Positions 7,861 through 16,381 of a stretch of 64,000 bases of DNA are shown here, piece by piece. This DNA comes from Acetobacter okinawensis (lineage in GTDB: Bacteria > Pseudomonadota > Alphaproteobacteria > Acetobacterales > Acetobacteraceae). The translations under genes were made by a program, and so were the position numbers. A model generated the notes under the pieces. The model had not been told where the DNA came from and made no database searches. It was given only the letters and a program-made list of their open reading frames with translations. Positions within the stretch are counted from its first letter, which is position 1; each line of letters starts with the position of its first letter. The stretch is from contig NZ_JOPJ01000006.1 in NCBI RefSeq assembly GCF_002153655.1, positions 248,001 to 312,000 of the forward strand, given 5' to 3'.

Positions 7861-8841
7861 ATGAGCACAACGCTGCGTGTAGGGGTTATTGGGGCAGGGC
7901 ATTTTGGGCGGTACCATGCCCTGAAAATACGCGACGTACCGGGCGAGAGCCTGTCCGGCCTGTTTGACCCAGACCCCGCCCGTGCCCAACTTGTTGCGCG
8001 GGAGGCAGGCTGCCCCGCCGTTGCGGACGTGGATGCCCTGCTTGCCCAGTCCGATGCTGTGGTGGTGGCGGCTCCTGCGGAATTTCATTTCGATCTGGCC
8101 GTGCGCGCATTGCGGGCAGGGCGGCATGTGCTGGTGGAAAAGCCGGTGGCGGCAACGCTTGAGCAGGCGGACATGCTGGTCACGCTTGCGCAGCAGAGTG
8201 GGCTTGTCTGCCAGGTCGGGCATCTGCTGCGCTATTCCGCCGAGCATGAGGCCATAACCCGGCGCATTACCCGGCCACTCTACATAGAGGCCACGCGCAT
8301 AGCGCCCTACAAACCGCGTGGGACGGATGTGTCGGTTATTCTGGACCTGATGATCCATGATCTGGATCTGGTTCTGGCCATTGTGGACAGCCCTATTGCG
8401 CAGGTGGATGCGCTGGGTGCGGCGGTCAGCTCCGCTCATGAGGACATCGCCAATGCGCGCGTACGGTTTGAAAACGGCTGCGTGGCCACCATTACCGCCA
8501 GCCGCATATCGCTCAAAACCGAGCGGCGGATGCGCCTTTTTTCCGAAGAAGGGTATCTGTCCGCCGATTTTGTAAAGCGGGAGTTGAGCATGATCGGGCG
8601 CGAGCGCGGTCTGCCGCTGCCGGGCACCGATGGCTTCCGGCGTGAGAGCATAAGCTGGAAGGAGCATGATTCGCTGTTTGCGGAGCATCAGGCGTTTGTT
8701 GCCTCCTGTGTGCATGGGGCCCCCGTTGTGGTGGATGCGCTGGCCGGGCGGCGCGCTCTGGCCGCGGCTCTGGCCGTGGCGGATGGTATTGCCTCCTCGC
8801 GCGCTCTTATGGAGCAGTCCGGGCTGATCCGGGGGCGTTGA
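7861..8841 (+). CDS. Gfo/Idh/MocA family oxidoreductase
   Basis: This is a 326-residue NAD(P)-dependent sugar dehydrogenase-like protein. The N-terminal Rossmann fold is clear: VGVIGAGHFGRYHALK at residues 7-22, then VEKPVA at about 95-100 with the family Lys. A C-terminal alpha/beta domain contains LMIHDLDLVLAI, where the His-Asp pair takes the catalytic-histidine position. The substrate cannot be read from sequence. GnnA-type enzymes of lipid A precursor synthesis belong to the same superfamily, but no lpx genes are adjacent. It is a single gene divergent from secD and upstream of nrdAB. Confidence 0.85.
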   Translation: MSTTLRVGVIGAGHFGRYHALKIRDVPGESLSGLFDPDPARAQLVAREAGCPAVADVDALLAQSDAVVVAAPAEFHFDLAVRALRAGRHVLVEKPVAATLEQADMLVTLAQQSGLVCQVGHLLRYSAEHEAITRRITRPLYIEATRIAPYKPRGTDVSVILDLMIHDLDLVLAIVDSPIAQVDALGAAVSSAHEDIANARVRFENGCVATITASRISLKTERRMRLFSEEGYLSADFVKRELSMIGRERGLPLPGTDGFRRESISWKEHDSLFAEHQAFVASCVHGAPVVVDALAGRRALAAALAVADGIASSRALMEQSGLIRGR

Positions 8842-8925
8842 AAAAAGAGGGCGCTGAGGAAGCGGGAGGAAACAGCCGTTTTTGAAAGAGCAAGTCTAAA
8901 ATTGGTCAAATTGGGCAAAAAAAAA

Positions 8926-8973
8926 TCTAGATATGGGGGCAAAGTAGAGTAAGAAACGCGACATATGGTGTGT
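8926..8973. promoter_or_regulatory. possible pair of NrdR boxes upstream of nrdA
   Basis: Two degenerate matches to the NrdR box (ACAC-ATAT-GTGT type) have their ATAT cores at 8931-8934 and 8963-8966, exactly 32 bases apart. That spacing of about three helical turns is expected for NrdR pairs. The downstream copy (ending ATATGGTGTGT) is fair; the upstream copy is weak. Confidence 0.3.
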
Positions 8974-9031
8974 CTGGCCAAGCCACGGCACAAACCCCAT
9001 CATCGTTCGTAAAAACCGGAGAGCAAGAGCC

Positions 9032-10969
9032 ATGAGTCTGATCGACGTGCATGAGAATGACGTTCGTCGTTCCCATTCAGGAGCATCAGGCTCGGTGGAG
9101 GAGCCGGACCTGTTTGGCGCGGAGCAGATGCCGGATATGGTGCAGCTGCCCGGCCACCATCAGGTGCGTGTGGATCGCTCGCGCGATGCGCTGCTGACCC
9201 TCTTTGGCAAGGCCACGCTGGATAACCGCTACCTGCTGCCTGATGAGAGTTATCAGGACCTGTTCGGGCGTGTCGCGTCTTATTACGGGGCCGATGCAGC
9301 TCATGCCCAGCGGATTTATGACTACATCAGCCGCCACTGGTTCATGCCTGCAACGCCTGTGCTCTCCAACGGTGGTACAACGCGCGGCCTGCCCATTTCG
9401 TGCTTTCTCAACGAAGCGAATGACAGCCTCAAGGGCATTGTCGATCTGTGGAACGAGAATGTGTGGCTGGCCAGCAAGGGCGGGGGTATTGGCTCGTACT
9501 GGGGCAACCTGCGTTCCATTGGCGAGAATGTGGGCCGTAATGGCAAAACATCGGGGGTTATTCCCTTTATCCGCGTGATGGACAGCCTGACTCTGGCCAT
9601 CTCTCAGGGTTCGCTGCGCCGTGGGTCGGCGGCAGTCTATCTGCCGGTCTGGCACCCCGAGATTGAAGAGTTCATAGAAATCCGGCGCCCAACCGGGGGG
9701 GACCCCAACCGTAAGGCGCTTAATCTGCACCACGGTATTCTGGTGTCCGACGCGTTCATGCGCGCGGTGGAAACAGATTCGGAATGGGCGCTACTCTCCC
9801 CCAAAGACAACTCGGTTATCCGCAAGATTTCGGCGCGCGGGCTGTGGATTCGTATCCTGACCGCGCGTATGGAGCAGGGCGAGCCTTATATTGTTTACTC
9901 CGACCACGTAAACAACGCGCGCCCCGAGCACCACAAGCTGGCCGGGCTGGAGGTCAAAACCTCCAATCTGTGCTCCGAAATTACGCTGCCCACGGGCATA
10001 GACCATCACGGCAAGGCGCGTACGGCGGTGTGCTGCCTGTCCTCCCTCAACCTTGAGACATGGGACGAGTGGTCGGATAATCCTCAGTTCATTGAGGATG
10101 TCATGCTCTTCCTCGATAATGTGTTGCAGGACTTTATCGACCGCGCACCCGAGGATATGGAGCGGGCCAAATACGCGGCCATGCGCGAGCGCTCCGTGGG
10201 GCTGGGGGTTATGGGCTTCCACTCCTTCCTTCAGGCCAAGAACGTCCCGTTCGAGAGCGTGATTGCCAAGGTCTGGAACCGCAAGATTTTCAAGCACATC
10301 CGTGAGCAGGCAGATGCGGCCTCCCGCCATCTGGCCGATCTGCGCGGTGCCTGCCCCGATGCTGAGGAATATGGCGTCAAGGAACGCTTTTCCAACAAGA
10401 TGGCCATTGCCCCCACGGCTTCCATCTCCATTATTGCAGGCAATGCCAGCCCGGGGATCGAGCCGATTGCGGCCAATGTGTTCTTGCAGAAAACCCTTTC
10501 CGGCTCATTTACGGTGCGCAACCGCCACCTGCAGAAGCTGCTGGAAGAAAAAGGGCAGGACACGCCGGAGGTATGGTCCTCCATCACCACCAGCAAGGGG
10601 AGCGTGCAGCATCTGGATTTCCTGACCCAGCAGGAAAAAGATGTGTACAAAACGGCGTTTGAGCTGGACCAGCGCTGGGTGGTGGAACATGCCGCCGACC
10701 GGCAGCCCTTCATCTGTCAGGCGCAGTCGGTCAACCTGTTCCTGCCCGCAGATGTGCATAAGCGCGACCTGCACCAGATCCACTATCAGGCATGGAAGAA
10801 GGGGCTGAAGTCCCTCTATTACTGCCGCAGCCTGTCCATCCAGCGGGCGGATACGGTGAGCAACGTGCTCAGCAAGTCCGAAGTTCTGGGGGCAGGTGTT
10901 GCCGAGCAGGCGGCAGCCGAACATGCCGCTGCTGGCAATAATTATGACGAGTGCCTGGCCTGCCAGTAA
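9032..10969 (+). CDS. nrdA: ribonucleoside-diphosphate reductase, alpha subunit (class I)
   Basis: The catalytic subunit reduces ribonucleotides to deoxyribonucleotides. Key residues are visible: SCFLN with Cys124 (redox partner), TSNLCSEI with Cys314 (thiyl radical) and Glu316, a second redox cysteine in AVCCLSSLN (about 335), the radical-transfer pair KSLYYCRS near residue 608, and the C-terminal shuttle CLACQ (641-645). At 645 residues it is about 115 shorter than E. coli NrdA. After a low-complexity leader it starts directly in the ten-stranded barrel region, so the N-terminal ATP-cone that senses dATP is absent. GGAG precedes the ATG by about ten bases. nrdB follows after 79 bases. Confidence 0.96.
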   Translation: MSLIDVHENDVRRSHSGASGSVEEPDLFGAEQMPDMVQLPGHHQVRVDRSRDALLTLFGKATLDNRYLLPDESYQDLFGRVASYYGADAAHAQRIYDYISRHWFMPATPVLSNGGTTRGLPISCFLNEANDSLKGIVDLWNENVWLASKGGGIGSYWGNLRSIGENVGRNGKTSGVIPFIRVMDSLTLAISQGSLRRGSAAVYLPVWHPEIEEFIEIRRPTGGDPNRKALNLHHGILVSDAFMRAVETDSEWALLSPKDNSVIRKISARGLWIRILTARMEQGEPYIVYSDHVNNARPEHHKLAGLEVKTSNLCSEITLPTGIDHHGKARTAVCCLSSLNLETWDEWSDNPQFIEDVMLFLDNVLQDFIDRAPEDMERAKYAAMRERSVGLGVMGFHSFLQAKNVPFESVIAKVWNRKIFKHIREQADAASRHLADLRGACPDAEEYGVKERFSNKMAIAPTASISIIAGNASPGIEPIAANVFLQKTLSGSFTVRNRHLQKLLEEKGQDTPEVWSSITTSKGSVQHLDFLTQQEKDVYKTAFELDQRWVVEHAADRQPFICQAQSVNLFLPADVHKRDLHQIHYQAWKKGLKSLYYCRSLSIQRADTVSNVLSKSEVLGAGVAEQAAAEHAAAGNNYDECLACQ

Positions 10970-11048
10970 GGGCTGGCCGGTCGGTATCTGTTTTTTTTTA
11001 GAAGGTGTGCGGCGCCTCCGCTGGGGGCACCCGCCCGATGGAGGCACA

Positions 11049-12068
11049 ATGAGCGAGCACAAAGCCGGACAGCAGGAGCAGCAGGAGCAGCGTTTTGACC
11101 TGCTTACAGCCAACCCGGTGTACAAGCCGTTTCGGTACCCGTGGGCTTATGATGCATGGCTGACGCAGCAGCGTGTGCACTGGCTCCCCGAGGAAGTGCC
11201 TCTGGCGGATGACGTCAAGGACTGGCACCGCGTGCTCAACGAGAGCGAACGCCACCTTGTAACCCAGATTTTCCGCTTCTTCACCCAGTCGGATGTGGAG
11301 GTGAACAACTGCTACATGAAGCACTACAGCCGGGTGTTCAAACCCACTGAAGTGCTGATGATGCTCTCTGCCTTCTCCAATATCGAGACCATCCATATTG
11401 CCGCGTACAGCCATCTGCTGGATACGCTGGGCATGCCGGAGGAAGAGTATTCCGCTTTCCTTAAGTACAAGGAAATGAAGGATAAATACGATTACATGCA
11501 GTCCTTCAACGTGGACAGCAAGCATGAGATCGCAAAGACTCTGGCAGCTTTTGGCGCGTTTACGGAAGGGCTACAGCTTTTTGCCTCGTTTGCGATCCTG
11601 CTCAATTTCCCGCGTTTTAACAAGCTCAAGGGCATGGGGCAGATTGTGTCGTGGTCGGTGCGTGATGAGACCCTACACTGCCTGTCCATCATCCGTCTGT
11701 TCCGAGTGTTTATTCAGGAAAACCCCCATATCTGGACAGCAAAGCTGCAGCAGGAACTGACAGATATCTGCAAAACCATTGTTGAGCACGAGGAGGCCTT
11801 TATTGACCTCGCGTTTGAAATGGGGCCGGTGGAAGGGCTGGATGCGGCTCAGGTCAAAACCTACATCCACTTTATTGCCGACCGCCGCCTGACCCAGCTT
11901 GGGCTGGACCCGGTTTACAACACAACCACAAACCCGCTGCCGTGGCTGGACGACATGCTGAATGCGGTTGAGCACGCCAACTTCTTTGAAAACCGCTCGA
12001 CCGAATACAGCCGCGCCTCCACCATGGGAACGTGGGAAGAAGCGTTTGAAAGCTCGGTCTTCGCGTAA
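11049..12068 (+). CDS. nrdB: ribonucleoside-diphosphate reductase, beta subunit (class I)
   Basis: The radical-generating subunit is 339 residues long. Diiron ligands and the radical tyrosine are readable: Asp82 region (FFTQSDVEVNN), Glu113 and His116 with Tyr120 in NIETIHIAAY, a Glu in TEGLQLFASFA, and Glu/His in RDETLHCL. The tyrosine aligns with E. coli Tyr122, so this should be a tyrosyl-radical enzyme. No ATP-cone is attached at the N-terminus, in contrast to the NrdB proteins that carry one. The start at 11049 begins MSEHKAG; an earlier in-frame start would overlap nrdA. Confidence 0.97.
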   Translation: MSEHKAGQQEQQEQRFDLLTANPVYKPFRYPWAYDAWLTQQRVHWLPEEVPLADDVKDWHRVLNESERHLVTQIFRFFTQSDVEVNNCYMKHYSRVFKPTEVLMMLSAFSNIETIHIAAYSHLLDTLGMPEEEYSAFLKYKEMKDKYDYMQSFNVDSKHEIAKTLAAFGAFTEGLQLFASFAILLNFPRFNKLKGMGQIVSWSVRDETLHCLSIIRLFRVFIQENPHIWTAKLQQELTDICKTIVEHEEAFIDLAFEMGPVEGLDAAQVKTYIHFIADRRLTQLGLDPVYNTTTNPLPWLDDMLNAVEHANFFENRSTEYSRASTMGTWEEAFESSVFA

Positions 12069-12085
12069 AGCGGGGCTGGGCTTCC

Positions 12086-12844
12086 TTACAGGCCGGGCAG
12101 GGCCGTGCCGTTTTCCAGCACGTCGCGTGCCTGCGGCGTAAAGGCTCCGTCCGCCTCATGCAGGGTGAGCCCGGCCAGGACACGGGCCGGGCTTTTAACG
12201 CCCAGACGTGCCTGCACAAGCAGGATACGCGCCTCGCGGTCTGTTTTGGGCCAGAAGGGGTAGAGTGTTATCCCACCAAAACCATTGGCGCTTAACTCAG
12301 CAACAGCTCTGTCTGTCAGTGCGGTGGGGAGGGCGAGTGTCAGGCTGCCTTTGTGGCGCAGGATGGACGCAGCCCCCTTAACCCATAAAGGCAGGGTGTG
12401 CATGCCCATTCTACGGGCAAGGTCGCGCCGGGGCTCGGGCGAGGCAGTGCCCGTGGTGGCGTGCCACGGTGGGTTGGTCATGCAGTGGTCAAAGCGCAGG
12501 TGCTCTGGCACCCCTTCGGGGAAAGATGCACCAAGAATGCTGACCTGCTCTTTTTTGTTGGCCAGCAGGTTGGTGCGGGCCAGTTCGGCTGTTTCAGAGT
12601 CTTTTTCTATGCCGGTGCCATGCAGGTCTGGTACGCGGTGCATCAGGCATAACAGCCCTGCACCTGCGCCGCAGCCGACCTCAAGCACATGCTGGCCATG
12701 GCGGGCAGGTACGGCAGCGGCCATAAGAATAGGCTCAAGCCCGGTCCTGTAGCCTTGCTGGAACTGGCTATAGGCGATACGTCCACGCAAAAGCGTGCCG
12801 TGCGAGGTAGCAGGAAGGTGGCTTGATGGTGCTTGTTGCATCAT
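12086..12844 (-). CDS. TrmN6-like tRNA (adenine-N6) methyltransferase
   Basis: This is a 252-residue SAM-dependent methyltransferase. Motif I is VLEVGCGAGAGLLCL at about residues 53-67, and the N6-amino methyltransferase catalytic motif is NPPW (DHCMTNPPWHATTG, about 120-133). N-terminal RGRIAYSQFQQGYRTGLEPILMAA is typical of the YfiC/TrmN6 family that modifies A37 of tRNA(Val); the exact target here is inferred. It is convergent with nrdB and divergent from the polyprenyl synthase gene. Confidence 0.8.
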   Translation of the reverse strand: MMQQAPSSHLPATSHGTLLRGRIAYSQFQQGYRTGLEPILMAAAVPARHGQHVLEVGCGAGAGLLCLMHRVPDLHGTGIEKDSETAELARTNLLANKKEQVSILGASFPEGVPEHLRFDHCMTNPPWHATTGTASPEPRRDLARRMGMHTLPLWVKGAASILRHKGSLTLALPTALTDRAVAELSANGFGGITLYPFWPKTDREARILLVQARLGVKSPARVLAGLTLHEADGAFTPQARDVLENGTALPGL

Positions 12845-12874
12845 TGTATCTGGCTGGCTTGAATGTGTTGGTGC

Positions 12875-12905
12875 TTGACCGTTTTTCAGGTGCCTCGCAT
12901 ATAAG
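12875..12905 (+). promoter_or_regulatory. possible promoter of the polyprenyl synthase gene
   Basis: TTGACC (12875-12880) is followed after 19 bases by TATAAG (12900-12905). The -35 is good, but the spacing is longer than ideal. Confidence 0.3.
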
Positions 12906-13008
12906 AGAACGTCAACTCATCCCATGGCCGGGGGAATAGCATTTGGGTGTTGCAGTCAGTCTGTCGGAAAAGGACAGCACCGCGAGCCAGGATGGATCTG
13001 GAGTTTCT

Positions 13009-14013
13009 GTGAGTAAACCAGGGGAAGCTGGCCTTAGAGCGCTGGCTGATTATCTTGCTACGGACATGCAGGCCTGCAATCAGGTCATTGTGGACCGTAT
13101 GCAAAGTTCTGTTGCACTTATTCCGCAGTTGGCGGCCCACCTTGTGGCCGCTGGCGGCAAGCGTCTGCGGCCGCTGCTAACGCTCGCCTCCGCACGTCTG
13201 TGTGGCTACAACAATCAGGACGGGCGCATGCGGCATGTGGAAATTGCCGCCTGTGTTGAGTTCATTCATACGGCCACGCTGCTGCATGATGATGTTGTGG
13301 ACGACAGCCAGTTGCGGCGTGGCCTTGCCAGTGCAAACGCCATTTTTGGCAACAAGGCGTCTGTTCTGGTGGGGGACTTCCTGTTCGCCCGTGCATTCCA
13401 GATTCTGACAGCCGATGCCTCGCTGGATGTCATGGCGATTCTCTCCGCTGCGTCCGCAACGCTGGCAGAGGGTGAGGTCATGCAGATGACCACACAGAAT
13501 GACCTTTCCACATCTGTTGACCAGTATCTTCAGGTTATTTACGGCAAAACTGCGGCGTTGTTTGCCGCAGCCTGCGAATCCGGTGCCGTTCTTGGTGATG
13601 TCACGCCGCAGGCGCGCGAGGCCCTGCGCGTTTATGGCGCCAATCTGGGCATGGCCTTCCAGCTTGTGGATGACGCGCTTGATTACTCAGCCGATCAGGC
13701 TGTGCTGGGTAAGGAAGTGGGGGACGATTTCAAGGAAGGCAAGGTCACTCTGCCGGTTCTGGCGGCCTATGAGGCCGGGAGCGAGGAGGACCGGGTTTTC
13801 TGGCGGCGTGTGATCGAGGAATGCGAACAGCAGCCAGAAGATCTGGACGCTGCATTGCTCCGTATTGCCCAGACCAATGCCATTGGCATTACCCTGAGCA
13901 AGGCGGAAGACTACGCAACTCTGGCCCGTCAGGCTTTGCAGGATTTTCCTGATAATGATCTCAAGGCCATTCTGCTTGAGACGGCCAGCTACTCCGCAAG
14001 CCGCGCCAGCTAG
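13009..14013 (+). CDS. ispB: trans-polyprenyl (octa-/decaprenyl) diphosphate synthase
   Basis: The enzyme extends farnesyl diphosphate with isopentenyl diphosphate to make the ubiquinone side chain. Both aspartate-rich motifs are present: LLHDDVVDD (first DDxxD) and LVDDALDY (second). GGKRLRPLLTLASARL, the substrate-binding loop, is near the N-terminus. The GTG at 13009 has a GGAG five bases upstream and gives 334 residues; the frame stays open to a TTG at 12943 (356 residues), which adds a low-complexity leader. Chain length cannot be fixed from sequence, although acetic acid bacteria use Q9 or Q10. Confidence 0.92.
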   Translation: MSKPGEAGLRALADYLATDMQACNQVIVDRMQSSVALIPQLAAHLVAAGGKRLRPLLTLASARLCGYNNQDGRMRHVEIAACVEFIHTATLLHDDVVDDSQLRRGLASANAIFGNKASVLVGDFLFARAFQILTADASLDVMAILSAASATLAEGEVMQMTTQNDLSTSVDQYLQVIYGKTAALFAAACESGAVLGDVTPQAREALRVYGANLGMAFQLVDDALDYSADQAVLGKEVGDDFKEGKVTLPVLAAYEAGSEEDRVFWRRVIEECEQQPEDLDAALLRIAQTNAIGITLSKAEDYATLARQALQDFPDNDLKAILLETASYSASRAS

Positions 14014-14055
14014 GTTGCGGCGGCCTGTTTGACAGCTCCCCGAATGTTCCGGTGT

Positions 14056-14919
14056 TCAGGCCGGGCAGGACGGGGTGGCAGTCTGATCATCCCATAAACA
14101 GATGTCATTAAAACCGTAGGCGGGGAGTTGTGCCGCCAGTGCCTGTGCATCCTGCGGGCGAGCGGTAAAAAATGCCTGCTCGGGGCGGCGTGCGCTGTCG
14201 GCTGCTATTGGCGGCAGGGTTTGCAGGACCGTGCATGTCTGGCGGGCTACAGCGCCCGCCGGGTCCAGCCAGCTAATGCCCGGTGGTGCCAGCTTGCGGA
14301 GCAGGTCCAGTACAAAGGTGTAATGGGTGCACCCCAGCCCTATTGCATCCAGCCGTGCGGAATCGGGGTGCTGGAACAGCCCCTCAATATCTTTGTAAAT
14401 GGCGTGCTCAGAAACACTCTGTCCCCGAAAAACCTGCTCCGCGTAGCTTGCCAGATGGGGGGCCGCGTGGGCGATCAGGGTGCATTGTGGCGCGTAAAGC
14501 GCATGCAGGCGGGACAGATACGGGCGGCGGATAGTCGCCCGCGTGGCCAGCAGGCCAATAACACCGGTTTTTGTCTGGCGTGCCGCCCAGCGAATGGGGG
14601 GGACGCAGCCAATAAACGGAACAGTGGGACATGCTGCGCGCAGGGCATCCAGCGCCAGCGTGCTGGCCGTATTGCACGCAATAATCACAGCCTGAGGCCG
14701 CAGACGGGCAACAGCAAGGCAGATAAGGGAGATAATGCGCTCGGTAAGGAGCGCATCATCTTGTTCGCCGTAAGGAAAAACAGCCGTGTCGGCCAGATAA
14801 TCCACCCGGATATGGGGGGAGAGTGCCCGTATGGCCCGCACAATGCCCAGTCCACCAATGCCTGAATCAAACGCCAGAACACGGTAGGGAGCAGACAAGG
14901 CGGGGCCAGACGTGTGCAC
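14056..14919 (-). CDS. murI: glutamate racemase
   Basis: The enzyme makes D-glutamate for peptidoglycan. The 287-residue protein has the two catalytic cysteines, Cys82 in ACNTAST and Cys197 in GLGCTHY, plus FDSGIGGLGI at residues 17-26 with the conserved Asp/Ser. The start is a GTG five bases after the pyrE stop, so the two are probably co-transcribed. The gene is convergent with ispB. Confidence 0.95.
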   Translation of the reverse strand: MHTSGPALSAPYRVLAFDSGIGGLGIVRAIRALSPHIRVDYLADTAVFPYGEQDDALLTERIISLICLAVARLRPQAVIIACNTASTLALDALRAACPTVPFIGCVPPIRWAARQTKTGVIGLLATRATIRRPYLSRLHALYAPQCTLIAHAAPHLASYAEQVFRGQSVSEHAIYKDIEGLFQHPDSARLDAIGLGCTHYTFVLDLLRKLAPPGISWLDPAGAVARQTCTVLQTLPPIAADSARRPEQAFFTARPQDAQALAAQLPAYGFNDICLWDDQTATPSCPA

Positions 14920-14924
14920 GGTTG

Positions 14925-15677
14925 TTATTTGTCCTTGCGGGCCTTGAACTCAGCCGCTTCTTCAAGGCTGCCAACACCACCACGGCGGGCGGACCAGCCA
15001 CAGGGGTCTTCCAGAAAACGCCGGACTTCGGACGCAGCTTCTTCAGAGAAGTAAGGGCGGCTTGAGCAGGCTTCCAGCACATCCCACCATGTGCACAGGG
15101 AGTGCAGGGCCACGTTCATGTCCGTCAGGGTCTGCTGGGCCCCGGGGAAAACGCCGTAGTAGAACACCACAAAGGCATGGTTCACAATGGCGCCTGCATT
15201 GCGCAGGGCATTGGCGAACTGCACCTTGGAGGCGCCATCGGTAGTCAGGTCTTCTACCAGCAGGGTCCGCATGTTTTCGGGCACATCGCCTTCAATCTGG
15301 GCGTTGCGGCCAAAACCTTTGGGTTTTTTGCGCACATAGGCCATAGGCAGCAGCATGCGGTCTGCCATCCATGCCGCAAATGGAATACCGGCTGTTTCGC
15401 CGCCGACAATGGCCTCAAGGCTTTCGTAGCCTACGTGGCGACCGATTTTTTCCACACCCAGTTCCACAATTTTGGCGCGGGCGCGGGGGAAGAAGATAAT
15501 CCGGCGGCAGTCAATATAAACAGGGGACTTCCAACCCGATGTCAGGGTGTAAGGCTCTTCGGGGCGAAAGTTGACTGCCTTGATTTCAAGCAGCAGGCGT
15601 GCGGTGGTGAGGGCGGCATCACGATCCCATTCGCTGGTCTCTCCAGTGGGAGAGGCAATGCCTGCTGGCGACATCAT
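14925..15677 (-). CDS. pyrE: orotate phosphoribosyltransferase
   Basis: The enzyme joins orotate and PRPP to form OMP in pyrimidine synthesis. From the ATG at 15677 it is 250 residues. TSGWKSPVYIDCRR is the family N-terminal block, YVRKKPKGFGRNAQIEG is the catalytic loop and TLLVEDLTTDGASK is the PRPP-binding motif. The start follows AAGGAA by six bases; the frame extends 25 residues upstream without a good ribosome site. It lies directly before murI. Confidence 0.95.
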   Translation of the reverse strand: MMSPAGIASPTGETSEWDRDAALTTARLLLEIKAVNFRPEEPYTLTSGWKSPVYIDCRRIIFFPRARAKIVELGVEKIGRHVGYESLEAIVGGETAGIPFAAWMADRMLLPMAYVRKKPKGFGRNAQIEGDVPENMRTLLVEDLTTDGASKVQFANALRNAGAIVNHAFVVFYYGVFPGAQQTLTDMNVALHSLCTWWDVLEACSSRPYFSEEAASEVRRFLEDPCGWSARRGGVGSLEEAAEFKARKDK

Positions 15678-15947
15678 GGCAGATTCCTTGAGGTTAGGGT
15701 GGTTGAAGTCGCATTGGCATACCCCTAGCCGTGCCGAAAATCCATGCCTCATCGCCGGGTATATGTGATTTGCTGCCCGATACAGGGCGGGAAAAGGCGC
15801 AATGAGCCAGAACTATGGAAAGCCAGCATGTATCAGCGGGTTGTGATTTTATGTGTAAAGTAAATTACAACTTAATCCTTGCGTCAGTTAAAGATGTGGC
15901 GTCTAATCGCGCAAGTTGAGATTGGTTATCAGTTAAAGGTCAATGTC

Positions 15948-16187
15948 GTGGCTATAGAAGCAAGTCGGATCGCACGGAAATGCGAGCGGGCCGTCATCAC
16001 GGCTTACACGGAACTGCGCGAAGTGGGGACGGAAGACGTTACGGCGTTTAATGCCTGCACCACCCTTTACCGCATCCACCACCCCGAATCGTCGTTGAGT
16101 GAAGCACGTATGCTGGTCTCCGAATGGATTGACCACCACATGGTACGCAAGGCCGATGGCCCCACGGCAGGCTGCAACTGCGCCTGA
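15948..16187 (+). CDS. small conserved-looking protein of unknown function
   Basis: This is a 79-residue, mostly helical acidic/basic protein (AIEASRIARKCERAVITAYTELREVG, then EARMLVSEWIDHH) with three cysteines, two of them in the C-terminal CNC. I do not recognise the family. The GTG at 15948 is supported by AAAGG eight bases upstream; the open frame continues to a TTG at 15879. A good terminator follows within 50 bases, which supports a real transcript. The 270 bases between it and pyrE hold no other feature I can name. Confidence 0.6.
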   Translation: MAIEASRIARKCERAVITAYTELREVGTEDVTAFNACTTLYRIHHPESSLSEARMLVSEWIDHHMVRKADGPTAGCNCA

Positions 16188-16235
16188 AAAGCCGAACCCG
16201 GCCACGTAGCTGGTGTGGCAGGTTAAATGACTGTG

Positions 16236-16274
16236 GCGGATGCCCATGCCGAGCATGAGCATCCGCTTTTTTTT
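16236..16274 (+). terminator. rho-independent terminator
   Basis: The stem GCGGATGC/GCATCCGC has an inner CATG pair and is followed by eight T. It ends the small unknown gene. Confidence 0.9.
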
Positions 16275-16325
16275 ATGCTCTACAACGGATGGAAAGCTGC
16301 TGGGTTTGCTAACCCCATAAAAAAA

Positions 16326-16357
16326 GTCTGGCCCGTATTGCTACGGGCCAGACTTTT
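16326..16357. terminator. terminator downstream of gltA
   Basis: A perfect 12-bp stem (GTCTGGCCCGTA / TACGGGCCAGAC) with a four-base loop is flanked by A and T runs. It is placed after the gltA stop and can act on both strands. Confidence 0.9.
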
Positions 16358-16381
16358 ACAGACTACCGGGTGGTCTGATGT

